Shown here: in pieces, positions 43,748 to 52,225 of the stretch
Layout of the letters: each line of letters begins with the position of its first letter
Numbering within the stretch: position 1 is the first letter of the stretch
Assembly: GCF_900116005.1 (NCBI RefSeq)
Contig: NZ_FOYI01000005.1
Location: forward strand, 186,001-250,000
Length of the DNA stretch: 64,000 nt
Direction: 5' to 3'
Origin: Poseidonocella sedimentorum
GTDB lineage: Bacteria; Pseudomonadota; Alphaproteobacteria; Rhodobacterales; Rhodobacteraceae
The notes under the pieces: model-generated
The model's input: only the letters and a program-made list of their open reading frames with translations
Databases searched by the model: none
What the model was told of the DNA's origin: nothing
Translations under genes and position numbers: made by a program

Positions 43748-45811
43748 CCCTTCGGGCGAGGCGATCAGCGGGTTGATGTCCATCTCGGCGATCTGGGGCA
43801 AGGCGGTGCAGAGGTCCGAGACCGCGACCAGAAGTTCGGCCAGCGCGCGGGCGTCCACGGCCGGCATGTTGCGATAGTCGCCCAGCAGGCGGGCGATCTT
43901 CGTGCGGGCGATCAGCTCGGTGGCGCGCCCGGGCGTGAGCGGGAGCAGCGCGGTCGCCACATCGTCGAGCAGCTCCACCAGCGTCCCGCCCGCGCCGAAG
44001 GTCAGCACATGGCCAAAGACCGGATCGCGGTTGACCCCGACCAGAAGCTCGCGCGGGTGGGCGGGGGCCAGCATCGGCTCGACCGTGACGCCCTCGATCC
44101 GCGCGTCGGGGCGGCGCGCCTGGGCCGCGGCGACGATCTCGCGGAAGGCGGCCTCCACGGCGTCGCCCGTGCGCAGGTTGAGCCGCACGCCCTCGACCTC
44201 GGATTTGTGCGAGATGTCGGGCGAGGCGATCTTGAGCACCACCGGCCCGCGCGTTTCGACGAAGCGCCGCACCGCCTCCTGCGCCGTCGCGGCGGGCTGC
44301 GGGACGGGGCAGGGGATGCCGGCCGAGGCAAGCAGCCGGCGCGATCCGGTATCGCTCAGGAGCCCGGCGGGCAGCGGGCCAAGCTCGGCCAGAGTGCGGG
44401 CCAGACCGCTGGCCTCATCTGGCCCCCGGGGGGCGGCGATCCGCGGTGTTTCGGGCGCGCCGGGGCTGGCGGTGGAGGCTTGCAGCGCGGCGGCGAAGGC
44501 TTGAACGGCATTCTCCGGCAGGTCGAAATCGGGCACCCGCTGGCGGCGCAAACGGGCCCGCGCCGAGGCGACGGAGGCCCCGCCGAGAAAGCAGGAGAGC
44601 ACGGGTTTCTCCGCGCGGTGATGCGCGGCGAGGACGGCATCGGCCACCAGATCCGGCGCGGTCATGGATTGCGGGCTGAGCAAGGTGAGCACCGCGTCGA
44701 ACCCCTCGCTGTCGAGGCAGGCGTCGATGGTGGCCCGATACTGCGCGGCGGTGGCATCGCCCACGATATCGATCGGATTGCGCCGCGACCAGTTGCGGCT
44801 CAGGACGCCGTCGAGCCGCTCGCGCAGATCCTGGGGCAGGGGCGCCGGGTGCAGCCTGCGGTCGGAGAGCCGGTCGGCGGCCAGCACACCCGCGCCGCCG
44901 CCGTTGGTCACGATCGCGAGCCGCCCGCCGGGAAGGCGCGGCGCGGCGGTCAACAGCCGGCCCGCGTCGAGCAGCCCGCCGAGCGTGGCGACCTGCACCG
45001 CGCCCGCCTCGCGCAGCACCGTGCTGAACACCCGGTCCGAGCCGACCAGCGCGCCGGTGTGGGTGGCGGCGGCCTCTGCGCTTTCGGCGTGCCGTCCTGC
45101 CTTGAGCACGATCACCGGCTTGCGGCGGCAGGCCTCGCTCAGCGCAGCGCGGAACCGCGCGCCGTCGCGCACCCCTTCGACATACATCGCGATGACGGTT
45201 GTTTCGGGATCGGTGCAGGCCATTTCAAGCGCGTCGGAGAGCCCGAAGTCGTAGGAATTGCCGAGCGAAACCATGAAGCTGAAGCCCAGTCCCTGGCCAT
45301 CGGCCATGTCCGCCAGCCCCGAGCAGATCGCCCCCGATTGGGACAGGAGCGCAAGCCCGCCGGGCGCTGGCATCGCCGGTTGGAAGGTGGCGTTCATCCG
45401 CAGGCGCGGGCGCAGCAGGCCGAGACAGTTGGGGCCGATGAGCCGGATGCCCGCCTCGCGCGCCACGCGCAGGAGCCGCTCGCGGCCCGCCGGCCCGTCG
45501 CCGTCGTTGAACCCGGCCGTGATCACGATCGCGGCGCGCGTGCCCACTGCCCCGCAATCGCGCAATGCGGCGGGGACGGCCTGCGGCGGGATCGCAAGCA
45601 CGGCCAGATCGGCGCGGCGCCCGCCCGCCACCTGCGAGGCGACGCACGGGTGCCCGGCGACGGTCTCGTACTTGGGGTTGATCGCGATGATCTCGCCGCC
45701 GAACCCCTGGGTCAGCAGGTTGCGCAGGATATGCGCGGCGGGCGAGGTTTCGCGCTCCGAGGCGCCATAGACGGCGATGGCGGCGGGGTTGAGGAAGGGC
45801 TCGAAGGACAT
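43667..45811 (-). CDS. NDP-forming acyl-CoA synthetase (acetate--CoA ligase family, fused alpha-beta)
   Basis: A 714-residue fusion protein. An N-terminal CoA-binding domain (AVYGASERETSPAAHI) is followed by a succinyl-CoA synthetase-like domain (LLSQSGAICSGLADMADGQG; YVEGVRDGARF) and a C-terminal ATP-grasp domain (GPVVLKIASPDISHKSEVEG, then DINPLIASPEG). Members interconvert acyl-CoA and acid with ADP/ATP or GDP/GTP; some conserve energy when oxygen is low. I chose ATG 45811. A 14-bp tandem repeat lies upstream. The C-terminus overlaps the P-type ATPase gene on the other strand by 81 bases. Confidence 0.9.
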   Translation of the reverse strand: MSFEPFLNPAAIAVYGASERETSPAAHILRNLLTQGFGGEIIAINPKYETVAGHPCVASQVAGGRRADLAVLAIPPQAVPAALRDCGAVGTRAAIVITAGFNDGDGPAGRERLLRVAREAGIRLIGPNCLGLLRPRLRMNATFQPAMPAPGGLALLSQSGAICSGLADMADGQGLGFSFMVSLGNSYDFGLSDALEMACTDPETTVIAMYVEGVRDGARFRAALSEACRRKPVIVLKAGRHAESAEAAATHTGALVGSDRVFSTVLREAGAVQVATLGGLLDAGRLLTAAPRLPGGRLAIVTNGGGAGVLAADRLSDRRLHPAPLPQDLRERLDGVLSRNWSRRNPIDIVGDATAAQYRATIDACLDSEGFDAVLTLLSPQSMTAPDLVADAVLAAHHRAEKPVLSCFLGGASVASARARLRRQRVPDFDLPENAVQAFAAALQASTASPGAPETPRIAAPRGPDEASGLARTLAELGPLPAGLLSDTGSRRLLASAGIPCPVPQPAATAQEAVRRFVETRGPVVLKIASPDISHKSEVEGVRLNLRTGDAVEAAFREIVAAAQARRPDARIEGVTVEPMLAPAHPRELLVGVNRDPVFGHVLTFGAGGTLVELLDDVATALLPLTPGRATELIARTKIARLLGDYRNMPAVDARALAELLVAVSDLCTALPQIAEMDINPLIASPEGLFAVDARIRLEAEVTPLLTGERDDLG

Positions 45812-45840
45812 GGGCGCTCCATCTGGGTTACGGGCGGCTC

Positions 45841-45882
45841 GGCCAGGACAACTTGGCCAGGACAGCTTGGCAAAAACAACTC
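45841..45882. repeat. 14-bp tandem repeat, three copies
   Basis: GGCCAGGACAACTT, GGCCAGGACAGCTT and GGCAAAAACAACTC lie head to tail, starting 30 bases before the acyl-CoA synthetase ATG. The first two copies differ at one base and the third is degraded. Confidence 0.8.
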
Positions 45883-45942
45883 GGGCCACCCTGCCACGGC
45901 GGCCCGAACGGGAGTATGACGCGGCCCTCCCGGCCGGCGGGG

Positions 45943-46785
45943 CTACTTGCTGAAGAGCACCGGCAGGTTGGCCGATTTGAGCAGCGCCGATGTCGTTGCC
46001 CCGACGACGAAATCATAGGCCGAGGAGTGGCCGAACGCCCCGGTGGCGATGAGATCGGCGCCCATTTCGAACCCGGTCTGGAGCAGCGCCTGGGCGATGC
46101 CGTCGGCGCCGCTGCCATCCACATGGCGCACATCGACGGAGGCCCCGTGCCGGGCGAGCGCGGCGGAGAGATCGAGCAGATCGGCGTCGCGCAGCGCGTC
46201 CCCTCCGTGGGGCTGGACCCGCAGCAGCGTGATCTCGGCGCCCGGCCGGGCGAGGGCCAGCGCATCATGCGCGGCGCGCGCCGCCTCGCGGGTGTCGCTC
46301 CAGCCGACGAGGATCCGGTTGCCGATCTCCGGCCCCTCATAGCCGTTGGGCACGACGATCACCGGCCGCCCGGAGTGGCGGATCACGGCGCTCTGGACGC
46401 GGCGCTGATCGTAGCGGTCCACCTCGCGGTCCTCATGCGCCATGATCACCAGATCCGCCGCGCGCGCGCTTTCGATCATCCGCTCCGACGCCGAGTTGGA
46501 CTGCGCCTGCAACAGGCGGTATTCGCTCACGAAATCCTCCCCGCGGGTGCGCGTTTCGAACGCCGCCTTGATGCCCTCCGCGGCGTGCTTTTGCTCGGCG
46601 TTGAAGGCCTTGAACATCTCGTCGGTGACATGCATCGCGATCCCGGGGTAGATCTCCAGCGCCTCCAGCGTGTGCAGACCGATCAGATGCGCACCGTGCC
46701 GCCGGGCGAGCGGGATCGCGGCCCCGAGGATGGCGGGGGTGTGCTGCTCCGTGGTGAGGCAGGTCAGGATGGTCTTGAGTGTCAT
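45943..46785 (-). CDS. Tandem universal stress protein (UspA family)
   Basis: A 280-residue protein with two Usp domains. Domain one begins KTILTCLTTEQHTPAILGAA. Domain two begins NRILVGWSDTREAARAAHDAL and ends DLIATGAFGHSSAYDFVVGATT, with a G-2x-G-9x-G-T/S-type ATP-binding pattern. GGAGG lies 6 bases before the ATG at 46785. An FNR/FixK box at 46909 predicts an 89-base leader. Usp proteins are frequent members of FixK and dormancy regulons, consistent with its place next to the FixK-like regulator. Confidence 0.9.
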   Translation of the reverse strand: MTLKTILTCLTTEQHTPAILGAAIPLARRHGAHLIGLHTLEALEIYPGIAMHVTDEMFKAFNAEQKHAAEGIKAAFETRTRGEDFVSEYRLLQAQSNSASERMIESARAADLVIMAHEDREVDRYDQRRVQSAVIRHSGRPVIVVPNGYEGPEIGNRILVGWSDTREAARAAHDALALARPGAEITLLRVQPHGGDALRDADLLDLSAALARHGASVDVRHVDGSGADGIAQALLQTGFEMGADLIATGAFGHSSAYDFVVGATTSALLKSANLPVLFSK

Positions 46786-46908
46786 GGTGGTCCTCCGATG
46801 GTCATCGTCCGGGGCGGCTGCCCCGCTGCGGGGCCAGCGACGAGCCGCGCTCCTCGGGCGGCAGCGTCGCGCCTTGCCCTCAGGGTACAACGCGCCCGGG
46901 CGGCGGGA

Positions 46909-46922
46909 TTGATCCGCGTCAA
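46909..46922 (-). promoter_or_regulatory. FNR/FixK box upstream of the second usp gene
   Basis: TTGATCCGCGTCAA matches TTGAY-N4-RTCAA. Its centre is about 130 bases before the usp ATG; class II spacing predicts a start near 46874. Confidence 0.82.
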
Positions 46923-47053
46923 TCGACGGTTCCGGGGGAGGCGGTCGGGCAGGGCGCCCGCAAACGCGCCGCGCCCGCCCCGGGGAAGGAGGCGGGCGCG
47001 GAGGTCCGGTCGATTTTGGGGATTGGCCCGGACGGGGCCGATGCGGCGTTGGC

Positions 47054-47725
47054 TCAGTTGAGCTGGGACTGGGCCCGTTGGGCCAGCGCATCGGCGGCAA
47101 GAATTTCGACCGTGTGGATGCCGCGCAGCCGGATCACGCCGGATTTGCGCAGCGCCGAGAAACAGCGGCTCACGGTCTCGGTGGTCAGCCCGAGGAAATC
47201 GGCGATATCGGCCCGGCCCATGGGCAGGGTGATCTCGGGGGCGCCGGCGCCCCGGGTGCCGACCCGCTCGCTCAGGGCGCCGAGGAAGGAGGCGACCTTC
47301 TCGGACGCCGATTTGCGGCCCAGCATCATGAAGTGATCCTGCATCCCGCTGATCTCGCGCAAGGCCGCGGCCATGAGCGCCTTGTGCAGGGCCGGATCCG
47401 CGCTGCCGTCTTCCAGCAGCCGCCGGGGAATGGGGCGCAGCACCGCATCGCGCAGCGCATCGCAATCGGTATTGTAGAGCCCCTCCGCCGGGAAGCCGAT
47501 GATATCGCCGGGAAATCCGAAGGCGATGATCTGGCGCCGCCCGTCTTCCAGCACCCGTGTGAGCCGGACCGAGCCGCTTTCGATCAGGTAGAGGTTGTCG
47601 ACCTCGTCGCCCTCGAAGAAGAGATAGGCCCCCTCGGCGATCCGGGTGCGCGCGCGCGGATGGCCGGCGCTCTGGGGAATGGGGTGGACCCCGGCTGCGG
47701 TATCGGTAGAGATCGTGACGTACAT
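47054..47725 (-). CDS. Crp/Fnr-family regulator lacking the Fe-S cluster, FixK-like
   Basis: A 223-residue regulator with an N-terminal cyclic-nucleotide-binding-like domain (EGAYLFFEGDEVDNLYLIESG) and a C-terminal HTH. The recognition helix LGLTTETVSRCFSAL has the E-x2-SR arrangement that reads TTGAT half-sites. No N-terminal cysteines occur, so it cannot bind the FNR 4Fe-4S cluster; this is the FixK/DNR pattern, where oxygen is sensed elsewhere. The only cysteines are in NTDCDAL and in the recognition helix. It is divergent from an OmpR-type regulator, and a K-box-like repeat lies 77-92 bases upstream. It is the best candidate to bind the boxes in this window. Confidence 0.88.
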   Translation of the reverse strand: MYVTISTDTAAGVHPIPQSAGHPRARTRIAEGAYLFFEGDEVDNLYLIESGSVRLTRVLEDGRRQIIAFGFPGDIIGFPAEGLYNTDCDALRDAVLRPIPRRLLEDGSADPALHKALMAAALREISGMQDHFMMLGRKSASEKVASFLGALSERVGTRGAGAPEITLPMGRADIADFLGLTTETVSRCFSALRKSGVIRLRGIHTVEILAADALAQRAQSQLN

Positions 47726-47801
47726 CGTGGAACCCTCGGCGTTGCTTGGGTCCTTATTGAACGCGCCATGTAACCCGGAGTAGCGTGCGCACGCGGCATT
47801 A

Positions 47802-47817
47802 TGTATCGTTTTGTAAC
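47802..47817 (-). promoter_or_regulatory. K-box-like direct repeat upstream of the fixK-like gene
   Basis: On the minus strand GTTACA-AAAC-GATACA is a direct repeat with 4-base spacing and one mismatch, like the GTTACA-N4-GTTACA K-box I recall for rhizobial FxkR targets. A further GTTACA lies nearer the gene at 47769-47774. Confidence 0.55.
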
Positions 47818-47911
47818 CGGGCCCCGACAGGCATGCACTCCGGACATGCTCCCCGGGATCCGCTCCGGGCCTCAAGAGGGGTGGCGCGTCGCGCAGTACT
47901 TGGAGATCGCC

Positions 47912-48667
47912 ATGTCTGAACCACCGATTGCCGTGATCGTCGAGGATGAGGCGAAGATCCGCCGCGTCCTGCGCAACCTTCTGGAAGACGACGGGTTCGA
48001 GGTCCGCGAGGCGGAGGACGGGGCGACGGCGCTCGCGCTGCTGGACGCGGCGGCCCCCGCGCTCATCACGCTCGACGTCCAGCTCGGCGGCGAAAGCGGG
48101 CTCGATATCCTGCGGGAGATCCGCAAGGTCTCGCGCGTGCCGGTGATCATGGTGACGGGCAAGGATGACGTGATCGACCGCATCGTGGGGCTCGAGATCG
48201 GGGCGGATGACTACATCGTCAAACCCTTCCACGTGCGCGAGGTTCTGGCCCGCGTCCACGCGGTCCTGCGGCGGCAGGAGGGGCCGGGCAATGCGCCGGC
48301 CGAGGCGGGCGCGGCCGATCCCGGCATCGCGCTCGACGGGCTCACGATCCATCTGGAGCGGCTCGAAGTGCTCGGGCGGGACGGGGCGCCCTGCGCGCTC
48401 ACCACCGCCGATTTCGCGCTGCTCAAAGTGTTTCTCGACCGGCCCAGACGCGCCCTGTCGCGCGATCAGCTGATGGACCTCATCGGCGGCGCGCAATGGT
48501 CGCCGCTGGATCGGACGATCGACAATCAGGTCGCGCGGCTGCGCAAGAAGATCGAGCGCGACCCGGCGCAGCCGCGGCTCATCAAGACGGTGCGCGGTGT
48601 GGGCTACATGCTGGCCGAAGACGTGCTCCGGCCCGGCGATCAGGGACGCTCGGCAAAGAGCGCCTGA
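47912..48667 (+). CDS. OmpR/PhoB-type response regulator, FxkR-like
   Basis: A 251-residue regulator. The receiver domain has acidic residues E11-D12, phosphoacceptor D55 (LITLDVQLGG), the Thr in VTGKDD and the Lys in DDYIVKPF. A winged-helix DNA-binding domain follows (SRDQLMDLIGG; DRTIDNQVARLRKKIE; LIKTVRGVGYML). I chose ATG 47912, which gives the standard receiver start. Flanked by a fixK-like gene and a FixL-like hybrid kinase, it occupies the position of FxkR in the rhizobial hFixL-FxkR-FixK cascade. Its last 28 bases overlap the convergent kinase gene. Confidence 0.9.
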   Translation: MSEPPIAVIVEDEAKIRRVLRNLLEDDGFEVREAEDGATALALLDAAAPALITLDVQLGGESGLDILREIRKVSRVPVIMVTGKDDVIDRIVGLEIGADDYIVKPFHVREVLARVHAVLRRQEGPGNAPAEAGAADPGIALDGLTIHLERLEVLGRDGAPCALTTADFALLKVFLDRPRRALSRDQLMDLIGGAQWSPLDRTIDNQVARLRKKIERDPAQPRLIKTVRGVGYMLAEDVLRPGDQGRSAKSA

Positions 48668-50178
48668 AGCCGCTCGGCGAGTTCGGCCTGCCGGTAGGGT
48701 TTGTTCAGCACCTCCAGATCGCTGGAGGCATCGAACTGCCCGGTGACAACGTCATTGGCGTAGCCCGAGGTGAGCAGGACCCGGATGCCGGGATGCTCCT
48801 CGCGCAGTTTGCGCGCAAGATCATAGCCGTTGAGCGCCCCCGGCATCACCAGATCGGTGAACACCGCATCGACCGCGACCCCGCGCTTGATCATCGCATA
48901 GGCCGCATCGCCGCTCTCGGCCTCCAGCGTGCGATAGCCAAGGTCCGTGACCCGCTCGATCGACAGCCGCCGGACGCGGGGGTTGTCCTCTACCACCAGC
49001 ACGGTCTGGCCCCGCCCGCGCGCAGCGGTGGCACCCGGCGCCTCGGCGCCCGTCCCGGCGCCATCCGTGTGATGCAGGGCGGGGAAATAGAGGCCGAAGC
49101 TCGTCCCATGGCCGGGCTCGCTGTAGAGCGTGATGTAGCCGCCCGACTGGCGCACGAAGCCGTAGACCATCGCGAGCCCGAGCCCGGTGCCGCCGGTCTC
49201 GGACTTGGTGGTGAAGAAGGGCTCGAACGCCCGCCGCTGGGCCTCGGGGCTCATCCCCGTGCCGCTGTCGCGGATCGACAGGCGAATGTAGTCGCCTCGC
49301 GCGATGTCGGTTTCCTGGGCCATGTAGCTGTCTTCGATGGAGATGGGCGCGATGGAAATCACCAGCTCGCCGCCCCCCGGCATCGCATCGCGGGCGTTGA
49401 TCGCAAGGTTGATCAGCGCCGATTGAAGCTGCACCGGGTCGATCTCCACCTCGGCCGGCCCCGGCGGGAACTCGGTGCGGATGCCGTAGGTCTCGCCGAT
49501 GGAGCGTTGCAGCAGCGCGAGCGTCTCCTCGCACAGCGCGCGCAGATCGGCGCGGACCGGTTTGAGCTGCCCCTTGCGGGCAAAGACCAGCAACCGCGAG
49601 GTGAGATCCGCGCCAAGCTCGGCCGATTCCAGCGAATCCCGGATGAGCCGCAATTGTCGCTCATCCGCGCCGCGCATCTCCAGCAGTTCGAGATTGCCGA
49701 TGATCACCGTCAGCAGGTTGTTGAAATCATGCGCGATGCCGCCCGTGAGCTGGCCGATCGCGTCCAGCCGCTGGGTCCGGGCGAGGGCCTCTTGCGTTGC
49801 GCGGCGTTCGGTCAAATCGTGCAGGATGCCGATGAAAAGCTGGAGGCCATCGATCTCGGCGCGGCCCACCGAGAGATGCAGCGGAAAGACCGTCCCGTCG
49901 GCGCGGAGCCCCTCCACATCGCGGCCAAGCCCGATGATCCGTTTCTCGCCGGTCTCGATATGGTGGCGCATGAAACCGTCATGCTGCGCGGCCATGGCGG
50001 CGGGCATCAGCATATTCACGCGCTGCCCCACCATCTCGGCCTGATCCCGCCCGAACATGGCCGACGCCGCGGGATTGGCCCGCAGGATGGTCCCGTCCGC
50101 CTCGGCGACGATCATCGCATCTACCGCCGCCTCAAGGATCGCGCTCAGCAATGCGCTGTCGTGTAGCTTGTCTTTCAC
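48640..50178 (-). CDS. Hybrid histidine kinase with FixL-like haem PAS domain and C-terminal receiver
   Basis: A 512-residue soluble protein with no membrane helix. The PAS domain (residues 10-125) matches the FixL oxygen sensor. Aligned to Bradyrhizobium FixL, H66 equals the proximal haem ligand His200 and R86 equals the distal Arg220; L102 and V104 replace Leu236 and Ile238. H72 and R80 replace Arg206 and His214. The HisKA box has H150 (GGIAHDFNN), and the ATPase domain has NLAINARDAM, DSGTGM and GTGLGL. A C-terminal receiver carries D442 (FTDLVMPG). This architecture matches hybrid FixL. It probably signals to the adjacent OmpR-type regulator; direct phosphotransfer is an inference. Confidence 0.92.
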   Translation of the reverse strand: MKDKLHDSALLSAILEAAVDAMIVAEADGTILRANPAASAMFGRDQAEMVGQRVNMLMPAAMAAQHDGFMRHHIETGEKRIIGLGRDVEGLRADGTVFPLHLSVGRAEIDGLQLFIGILHDLTERRATQEALARTQRLDAIGQLTGGIAHDFNNLLTVIIGNLELLEMRGADERQLRLIRDSLESAELGADLTSRLLVFARKGQLKPVRADLRALCEETLALLQRSIGETYGIRTEFPPGPAEVEIDPVQLQSALINLAINARDAMPGGGELVISIAPISIEDSYMAQETDIARGDYIRLSIRDSGTGMSPEAQRRAFEPFFTTKSETGGTGLGLAMVYGFVRQSGGYITLYSEPGHGTSFGLYFPALHHTDGAGTGAEAPGATAARGRGQTVLVVEDNPRVRRLSIERVTDLGYRTLEAESGDAAYAMIKRGVAVDAVFTDLVMPGALNGYDLARKLREEHPGIRVLLTSGYANDVVTGQFDASSDLEVLNKPYRQAELAERLQALFAERP

Positions 50179-50238
50179 GGGCCTGCCCCCTCTTGGCGGG
50201 GATACTGCCCGGGGCGGCGGGCGGAGGGCAAGACAAGA

Positions 50239-51393
50239 TCAGGCGCGCGTGCCGCTTTCCCGTTCTGGCGGGTCCAGCGCGCTCAGCAACGCCATGAACC
50301 GCGTGAGGTCGGAGAGGGTGAGCACCCCGTCGAGCCGGCGCCCCTCGACCACGAGGAACTTGCGCCGCCCGGTGCGCGCGACGCGAGACAGGACCTCCAG
50401 CGCGCCGGTGCCGGGCGCCAATGTCGCGGCATTTTCCAGCGCGACGAAGACGTCGTTGATCTGGGTGGTGTCCCAGTTGTCGCGATCGATGGTGTTGAGC
50501 ACGGCGCTGTCGATATAGCCCAGAAGCTGCGCGCCCTCGACCACGGGCACGAAGCTCACGCGCCGCGGCAGCATGATCTCCTCGACCAGGGCGCTCAGCG
50601 TCATGTGCGGCGAGGCGGTGATCGCGTTCGGGGTCATGAGCGTGCGGGCGGTCTCGGCCCCGAGAAGCTGCTTGGTCCGCGCGCTCTCGATGCTGCTGCG
50701 CGCCGCCATCAGGATGAAGACCCCGATCAGCACCTGCCACGCCCCGCCGATCTGGATCCCCTGAAACAGGCCGAGCAGCCCCAGCCCGATCAGCAGGTAG
50801 GCAAAGACGACGCCGCTGCCCGCCGCGCGCTCTGTCGCCTTCAGCAGATCGCCGCCGCGCGCCCAGAGCACCGCGCGCAGGATCCGCCCCCCGTCCATCG
50901 GAAAGGCGGGCAGCAGGTTGAACAGCGCAAGCACAAGGTTGATCAGCCCCAGATAGGCCGCAATCGCCGAGACCGGCCCCGCCCCGCCCAGCACCGCCAG
51001 CAGACGCGACAGAAGCCCAAAGCCCCCCGCGAGCGCGAGGCTCATCGCCGGCCCGGCGATGGCGATCCAGAATTCCTCGCGCGGATGGCGCGGCTCGTCC
51101 TCAAGCTCGGCGACCCCGCCGAAGAGAAACAGCGTGATGCGCGGCACGGCGATCCCGTAGAGCCGCGCGACGAGGGCGTGGGCCATCTCGTGCAGCAGGA
51201 GCGAGACGAAGAAGAGGACCATTCCGACGCCGCCCATGACCAGATAATCGATCGGGCTGAGGCCGGGCGCGCGCAGGGGAAACACCTGGGTCGAGAGGCT
51301 CCAGGTGATCAGCGCGGCGATCAGGATCCAGCTGGCCGCAATGCGGATCTCGATCCCGGCAACGCGCAAGATGGGCTGACTGAGGTTGAACAT
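50239..51393 (-). CDS. Site-2 protease family zinc metalloprotease with CBS domains
   Basis: A 384-residue intramembrane protease-like protein. About six membrane helices carry the zinc motif H68-E69-MA-H72 and the second metal motif in LLPAFPMDGGRILRA. A pair of CBS domains follows (residues ~245-375: TARTLMTPNAITASP; SFVPVVEGAQLLGYID; KFLVVEGRRLDGVLT), which may sense adenine nucleotides. An FNR/FixK box upstream predicts a 17-base leader. CBS-containing S2P proteins may cleave membrane-bound regulators, but no substrate is evident here. Confidence 0.9.
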   Translation of the reverse strand: MFNLSQPILRVAGIEIRIAASWILIAALITWSLSTQVFPLRAPGLSPIDYLVMGGVGMVLFFVSLLLHEMAHALVARLYGIAVPRITLFLFGGVAELEDEPRHPREEFWIAIAGPAMSLALAGGFGLLSRLLAVLGGAGPVSAIAAYLGLINLVLALFNLLPAFPMDGGRILRAVLWARGGDLLKATERAAGSGVVFAYLLIGLGLLGLFQGIQIGGAWQVLIGVFILMAARSSIESARTKQLLGAETARTLMTPNAITASPHMTLSALVEEIMLPRRVSFVPVVEGAQLLGYIDSAVLNTIDRDNWDTTQINDVFVALENAATLAPGTGALEVLSRVARTGRRKFLVVEGRRLDGVLTLSDLTRFMALLSALDPPERESGTRA

Positions 51394-51444
51394 CGCGGTC
51401 TCGCCTTTCAGGGCTGAGGCTAGCGCAGGGGGCGCGGGGCGGGA

Positions 51445-51458
51445 TTGATCTGCGTCAA
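51445..51458 (-). promoter_or_regulatory. FNR/FixK box upstream of the site-2 protease gene
   Basis: TTGATCTGCGTCAA, identical to the box at 41132. Class II spacing predicts a start near 51410, 17 bases before the protease ATG. Confidence 0.83.
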
Positions 51459-51479
51459 CCAGCGGCGCGGCGGGGGCGC

Positions 51480-52190
51480 TCACCGGAAGAGGCTCGCAAC
51501 GAGATAGGCGATGGCCGCCGCGCTCGATCCGATCAGGAAGGTCTCGAGGCCCGAACGCCACCACGGCGCGAGCGACCAGCGGCTCTTGGCCGCGCCGATC
51601 AGGAAAAAGACCGCGAGCGTCGAGACGACGGAAATCACGAAGGCGTTCGCGAGCCCCAGAACGAAGGGCAGCAGCGGAACGATCCCGGCGCAGAGGAAGG
51701 ACAGGAAGGTGGTCAGCGCGGCGCGAATCGGGCGCGGAGCATCGCGCGCCAGCCCGTATTCCTCGGTCAGCATGAGCGCGATCCAGCGTTCCTCGTTGTG
51801 GGAAATCGCCTCGGTCGCGCCGTCGAGGATATCGCCCGAGAGGCCCTGTTGCTGCAGGATCTGCCGCAGCTCTTCGAGCTCGCCCGCGCGGTGATCGCGC
51901 AAATGGCGGCGTTCGGTGTCGAGCACGCGGCGGCGGTCGTCCAGTTCGGCGCGGGTGCCGGCGAAATTTCCCGCCGCCATGGAGAAGCCGTCGGCGAGGA
52001 TATTGGCCGCCCCGAGCGCGAGGATGACCCCGTGCGAGAGCCCGGCCCCCTCGACCCCGGCCACGATGGCAAAGGTCGTGACCGCGCCGTCGATCGCGCC
52101 ATAGACGATGTCCCGAAGCTGGGTGCCGGTGTTGCGCCGGGCCAGCCGTTCGGCGATCTGTGTCGGGGTATGTCCATGCTCGTCGGTCAT
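51480..52190 (-). CDS. VIT1/CCC1 family iron/manganese transporter
   Basis: A 236-residue membrane protein of the VIT1/CCC1 family, which moves Fe2+ or Mn2+ out of the cytoplasm. Visible parts: QLRDIVYGAIDGAVTTFAIV, a second helix with GAANILADGFSMAAGNF, a cytoplasmic charged helical domain (residues 75-150), and three C-terminal helices. I chose ATG 52190. No Shine-Dalgarno precedes it, and the FNR/FixK box centre lies 42.5 bases upstream, so transcription may begin at the start codon. Confidence 0.9.
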   Translation of the reverse strand: MTDEHGHTPTQIAERLARRNTGTQLRDIVYGAIDGAVTTFAIVAGVEGAGLSHGVILALGAANILADGFSMAAGNFAGTRAELDDRRRVLDTERRHLRDHRAGELEELRQILQQQGLSGDILDGATEAISHNEERWIALMLTEEYGLARDAPRPIRAALTTFLSFLCAGIVPLLPFVLGLANAFVISVVSTLAVFFLIGAAKSRWSLAPWWRSGLETFLIGSSAAAIAYLVASLFR

Positions 52191-52225
52191 GGCCGCCACA
52201 CTCGCACAGGCCCGCGCCCCGCCGG

